Positions 6,250 through 8,576 of a stretch of 8,576 nt of DNA are shown here, in pieces. The stretch comes from Candidatus Aminicenantota bacterium. Lineage in GTDB: Bacteria > Acidobacteriota > Aminicenantia > Aminicenantales > Saccharicenantaceae. The notes under the pieces were generated by a model. That model worked only from the letters and a program-made list of their open reading frames with translations. It had not been told where the DNA came from and did not search any database. The position numbers and the translations under genes are program-made. The DNA is taken from NCBI GenBank assembly GCA_011048485.1, contig DSDX01000057.1, forward strand, positions 1-8,576, given 5' to 3'. Position 1 is the first letter of the stretch; every line of letters begins with the position of its first letter.

Positions 6250-6278
6250 TTGAGCGGCAACGGTGAATATGCTAGAGT
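6250..6278 (+). promoter_or_regulatory. possible promoter of recJ-lptC
   Basis: TTGAGC (6250-6255) and TAGAGT (6273-6278) are spaced by 17 bp, and a TGC directly before TAGAGT resembles an extended -10 element. Each hexamer matches consensus at 4 of 6. The predicted start point near 6285 would leave almost no leader and would exclude the GAGG ribosome-binding site at 6279-6282. Either the transcript is leaderless or the true promoter lies slightly further upstream. Confidence 0.33.
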
Positions 6279-6282
6279 GAGG
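6279..6282 (+). promoter_or_regulatory. candidate Shine-Dalgarno site of recJ
   Basis: GAGG ends 5 nt before the ATG at 6288. It supports that start, provided transcription begins upstream of 6279. It is a weak, short match. Confidence 0.45.
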
Positions 6283-6287
6283 TCGCC

Positions 6288-7979
6288 ATGAACGCCGCCG
6301 ATTGGATCGTCCATCCGCCGCGGGCCGAAGCCGAGGCGCTGGCCGCGGCGCTCGACATCCCCCCGGCCATCGCCCGGGTCCTGGTCAACCGCAAGATCCT
6401 GACCGAGGAGGCGGCGCGCGAGTTCCTGTTCGGCGGCCTCGCCGGCCTCCACGATCCCTACCTGATGACGGGCATGGACAAGGCCGTCGCGCGGGTCGAG
6501 GCGGCCATCGCCCGGCGCGAGAAGATCCTCATCTTCGGCGATTACGATGTCGACGGCGTGCTGTCGACGGTCATGCTGAGAAAGGCGCTCGCGACGCTCG
6601 GCGCCGAGGTCGACCATTTCATCCCCGAGCGCCTGACCGACGGCTACGGCATCAAGGACGAACACATTGCCATCCCGGTCGAGCGGGGGGCCGCCCTGGT
6701 CATCAGCGTGGACTGCGGGGTCAAGTCCGTCGGGTTCGCCGCGCGGGCCCGCGAGCGGGGCGTCGACGTCATCATCACCGACCATCATCGCCCCGGCGAC
6801 GCCATCCCCGAAGCGGTGGCGGTGCTCGACCCCGTCGTTCCGGGCTCGGGCTACCCGGACGCCGGATTGGCCGGGGTCGGCGTCGTCTTCAAGCTCATCC
6901 AGGCCCTGCTCCAGAGGGCGGGCAAGGACGCCGGGCTGCCCCACTATCTCAAGCTCGTCTCCATAGGCACGGTCGCCGACGTGGCCGAGCTCAGGGGCGA
7001 GAACAGGATCTTCGTCAAGCGGGGCCTCGAAGGCTTGCGCGACGTCGCCAATCCGGGGCTGCGCAGCCTGATCGAGGCCTGCGGCCTCGGCCATCGGAAG
7101 ATCTCCGAGGGGGACCTCGGTTTCCGCATCGGGCCGCGGATCAACGCCGCCGGCCGGATGGGGCAGACCGAGCTGGCCGTGCGGCTGTTCTTCTCGGACG
7201 ACCCCGCGGAGACCCGGGGCCTGGTCGAGAAGCTCGAGGAGCTCAACGGCCAGCGCCAGCGGACCGAGGAGAGGATCTTCGTCGAGGCCCGGGACAGGAT
7301 CGAAGCGCGGGAGCTGGACAGGAAATACAAGTGCCTCGTCCTGGGCAGCCCGGAGTGGCACCGCGGCGTCATCGGCATCGTCGCCTCCAAGCTCAAGGAC
7401 CGTTTCAACCGTCCGGTCGTGCTTTTCCATTACGACAACGGCAAGGCCAGCGGCTCGGGCCGGAGCATCCCCGAGGTCCCGTTGATCGACCTTCTCGAGG
7501 ATTGCCGGCGGCACTTCCTGAGCTATGGCGGGCACCGCCTGGCCGTGGGCTGCACCCTGCCGACGGACGGGATGGCCGCCTTCAAGGAGACGTTGAACGC
7601 CCTGGCCGAGGCCCGCATTTCCGAGGACAACCTGAGGCGCAAGATCCGCCTCGACGGGCCCCTCGATCTCGGCGAGATCGATGAGCGTTTTCTCGGCGCG
7701 TACGCGCTGCTCGTCCCCTTCGGCGTCGGGAACCCCAAGCCCCTGTTCATGGCCGACGGTGTCGAGGTCGTCAGCGAGCCCCAGGTCCTGAAGGGCAAGC
7801 ACCTCAAATTCCTGGCCCGTCAGAACGGCCGGGTCTTCGAGGCGCTCGGTTGGGGCAAGGCCGATTGGCGCCACGTCCTGCGGCGCGGCGTCCGGATCAG
7901 CCTGGCCTTTGCCGTCACGACCTCGACATATCGCGGCGAGGAGAGGGTCAACCTGACCGTCGAAGACCTGAAGGCCTGA
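6288..7979 (+). CDS. recJ: single-stranded-DNA-specific 5'-3' exonuclease RecJ
   Basis: RecJ degrades single-stranded DNA 5' to 3' in recombination (RecF pathway), mismatch and base-excision repair. The 563-residue protein has the typical RecJ architecture and length. The DHH-phosphoesterase core shows GDYDVDG (84-90), the IPERLTDGYGI segment (112-122), VDCG (141-144) and TDHH (164-167), with YPDAGLAGVGVVFKL following. GTVADVAEL and GPRINAAGRMG lie downstream in the core. The DHHA1 domain carries WHRGVIGIVASKL, GSGRSIPEVPL and the GGH motif (414-416). A C-terminal OB-fold region starts near LDLGEIDERFLGAYALLVPFG, which separates RecJ from short NrnA-type DHH enzymes. Metal-binding aspartates and histidines are all present. 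The start is supported by GAGG 5 nt upstream and by conservation soon after. Divergent from ftsY across a 94-bp gap; the lptC-like gene follows after 4 nt, so the two are probably co-transcribed. Confidence 0.97.
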   Translation: MNAADWIVHPPRAEAEALAAALDIPPAIARVLVNRKILTEEAAREFLFGGLAGLHDPYLMTGMDKAVARVEAAIARREKILIFGDYDVDGVLSTVMLRKALATLGAEVDHFIPERLTDGYGIKDEHIAIPVERGAALVISVDCGVKSVGFAARARERGVDVIITDHHRPGDAIPEAVAVLDPVVPGSGYPDAGLAGVGVVFKLIQALLQRAGKDAGLPHYLKLVSIGTVADVAELRGENRIFVKRGLEGLRDVANPGLRSLIEACGLGHRKISEGDLGFRIGPRINAAGRMGQTELAVRLFFSDDPAETRGLVEKLEELNGQRQRTEERIFVEARDRIEARELDRKYKCLVLGSPEWHRGVIGIVASKLKDRFNRPVVLFHYDNGKASGSGRSIPEVPLIDLLEDCRRHFLSYGGHRLAVGCTLPTDGMAAFKETLNALAEARISEDNLRRKIRLDGPLDLGEIDERFLGAYALLVPFGVGNPKPLFMADGVEVVSEPQVLKGKHLKFLARQNGRVFEALGWGKADWRHVLRRGVRISLAFAVTTSTYRGEERVNLTVEDLKA

Positions 7980-7983
7980 GACG

Positions 7984-8576
7984 ATGAGTCCTCAAAGGGC
8001 GCCCGCCCCCGTCCGGCTGATCACGGTCGTCGCGGCCGTCGCCTGCGTCGCGCTGGCCGCGGTGATGGCCGTCCTGCTGACGGGGCGGCGAGGCGGGGCC
8101 GTCCGCCGGGCCGAGGCGCCCCGGCCGCCCGACAGCCGCGAGGTCGACCTCAAGGAGCGGGTCAGACACAGGGAATACCGGGACGGACGACCGGCGGTGG
8201 ACGTCCGGGGCGAGAGGTTCTATCGCGGCCCCGACGGGCGGAACCATCTCGCGGGGTCGGTCGAGGTCGCCAGCCTCGGGCCGGAAGGCGCGACCGTCGC
8301 CCGTCTCACGGCCGAAGAGGTCGTCTACGATCCCGGCTCTCTCCTCTTCACCTTCACCGGGGACGTGCGGATCGAGGCGGGCGGGGTCGCGCTCGAAGGG
8401 GGCTGCTTCAGCTACGACAAGCCGCGGGGCCTGTTCGAAACGACGGGCGGGGGACGCTTCTCGTCGAGGACGATCGCCGGGAGCGCGCCGGAGATCGCCT
8501 ACCTCGAAGGTCCTGACGAAGTCAGGCTGGGCGGCGGTTTCCAGGCCGCCCTGACCGGCGCGGGAGGGACCGGGAG
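7984..8576 (+). CDS. lptC: LptC-like LPS-export periplasmic protein, 3'-truncated
   Basis: The frame is open from the ATG at 7984 to the window edge, giving about 197 residues with no stop. After a short cationic N-terminus there is one membrane helix (about residues 12-33), consistent with a bitopic inner-membrane anchor. The periplasmic part is rich in short alternating beta-strands of OstA/LptA-LptC type: a repeating pattern of AEEVVYDPGSLLFTFTGDVRIE, GGCFSYDKPRGLFETTGGGRF and PEIAYLEGPDEVRLGGGF. This resembles the jellyroll bridge that carries lipopolysaccharide from LptBFG towards LptA. GAAGG (7970-7974) lies 9 nt upstream of the ATG, and recJ ends only 4 nt before it. Downstream lptA and lptB genes would be expected but lie outside the window. 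LptC is preferred over LptA because of the uncleaved-looking anchor; a fused LptC-LptA protein cannot be excluded. Confidence 0.75.
   Translation, partial: MSPQRAPAPVRLITVVAAVACVALAAVMAVLLTGRRGGAVRRAEAPRPPDSREVDLKERVRHREYRDGRPAVDVRGERFYRGPDGRNHLAGSVEVASLGPEGATVARLTAEEVVYDPGSLLFTFTGDVRIEAGGVALEGGCFSYDKPRGLFETTGGGRFSSRTIAGSAPEIAYLEGPDEVRLGGGFQAALTGAGGTG

Noticed and set aside
6194..6287. FMN riboswitch or other structured RNA ahead of the rib genes
   Set aside because: The gap is 94 bp, shared by two divergent genes, and the predicted ftsY leader is about 3 nt. No RFN-type conserved segments are visible.
6228..7874. 548-codon open frame on the minus strand opposite recJ
   Set aside because: It lies entirely opposite recJ, which has all RecJ motifs. 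Its sequence is the Asp/Gly/Leu/Ala-rich pattern produced by the antisense of GC-rich genes and shows no domain.
1..8576. CRISPR arrays, insertion sequences, tRNA or rRNA genes, defence or phage genes
   Set aside because: No direct-repeat arrays, transposase motifs, tRNA-like cloverleafs or rRNA segments were seen. Known housekeeping genes account for almost all of the sequence.

Overview
The window is a compact, very GC-rich bacterial chromosome segment. Almost every base is coding: neighbouring genes overlap or sit within a few bases of each other, and the only real intergenic gap is about 94 bp (6194-6287). The organism is a diderm (Gram-negative-type) bacterium, because the right edge carries an LptC-like lipopolysaccharide-export gene and the left edge carries the lipid II flippase MurJ. 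The lineage cannot be fixed from sequence alone. Gene content, protein style and GC would fit the Acidobacteriota/Aminicenantes sphere or a deltaproteobacterial-type lineage, and this is a weak inference only.

Layout. (1) Plus strand, 2-1923: the 3' part of murJ, overlapping by ATGA with dtd (D-aminoacyl-tRNA deacylase). (2) Minus strand, 6193 down to 1920: ftsY, ribD, ribE, ribBA and a small HEAT-repeat gene, read in that order. Stop and start codons overlap at the first three junctions and the last is separated by 2 nt, so this looks like one translationally coupled operon. It joins the SRP receptor to three of the riboflavin biosynthesis genes. RibD, RibE and RibBA cover every dedicated enzymatic step except lumazine synthase (RibH); the separate dephosphorylation step is also not encoded here. 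(3) Plus strand, 6288 to the right edge: recJ (single-strand 5'-3' exonuclease), followed 4 nt later by an lptC-like gene cut by the window end.

Regulation visible in the sequence. The ftsY-recJ gap holds a near-consensus sigma-70 promoter for ftsY (TTGACA, 17 bp, TAAAAT). Its predicted start point lies only about 3 nt before the ATG, so the operon mRNA is probably leaderless and has no room for an FMN riboswitch. A second near-consensus promoter (GTGACA, 17 bp, TATAAT) lies inside the 3' end of ribE, just ahead of ribBA, and could give ribBA and the HEAT gene separate expression. dtd and the HEAT gene converge so tightly that one CTAG supplies both stop codons.

Most of this is housekeeping. 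I see no defence system, mobile element, RNA gene, CRISPR array or obviously new system. The points most worth a second look are the leaderless ftsY promoter, the internal ribBA promoter, the HEAT-repeat gene at the end of the riboflavin operon, and a metal-ligand His-to-Gln substitution in the RibB domain of RibBA.
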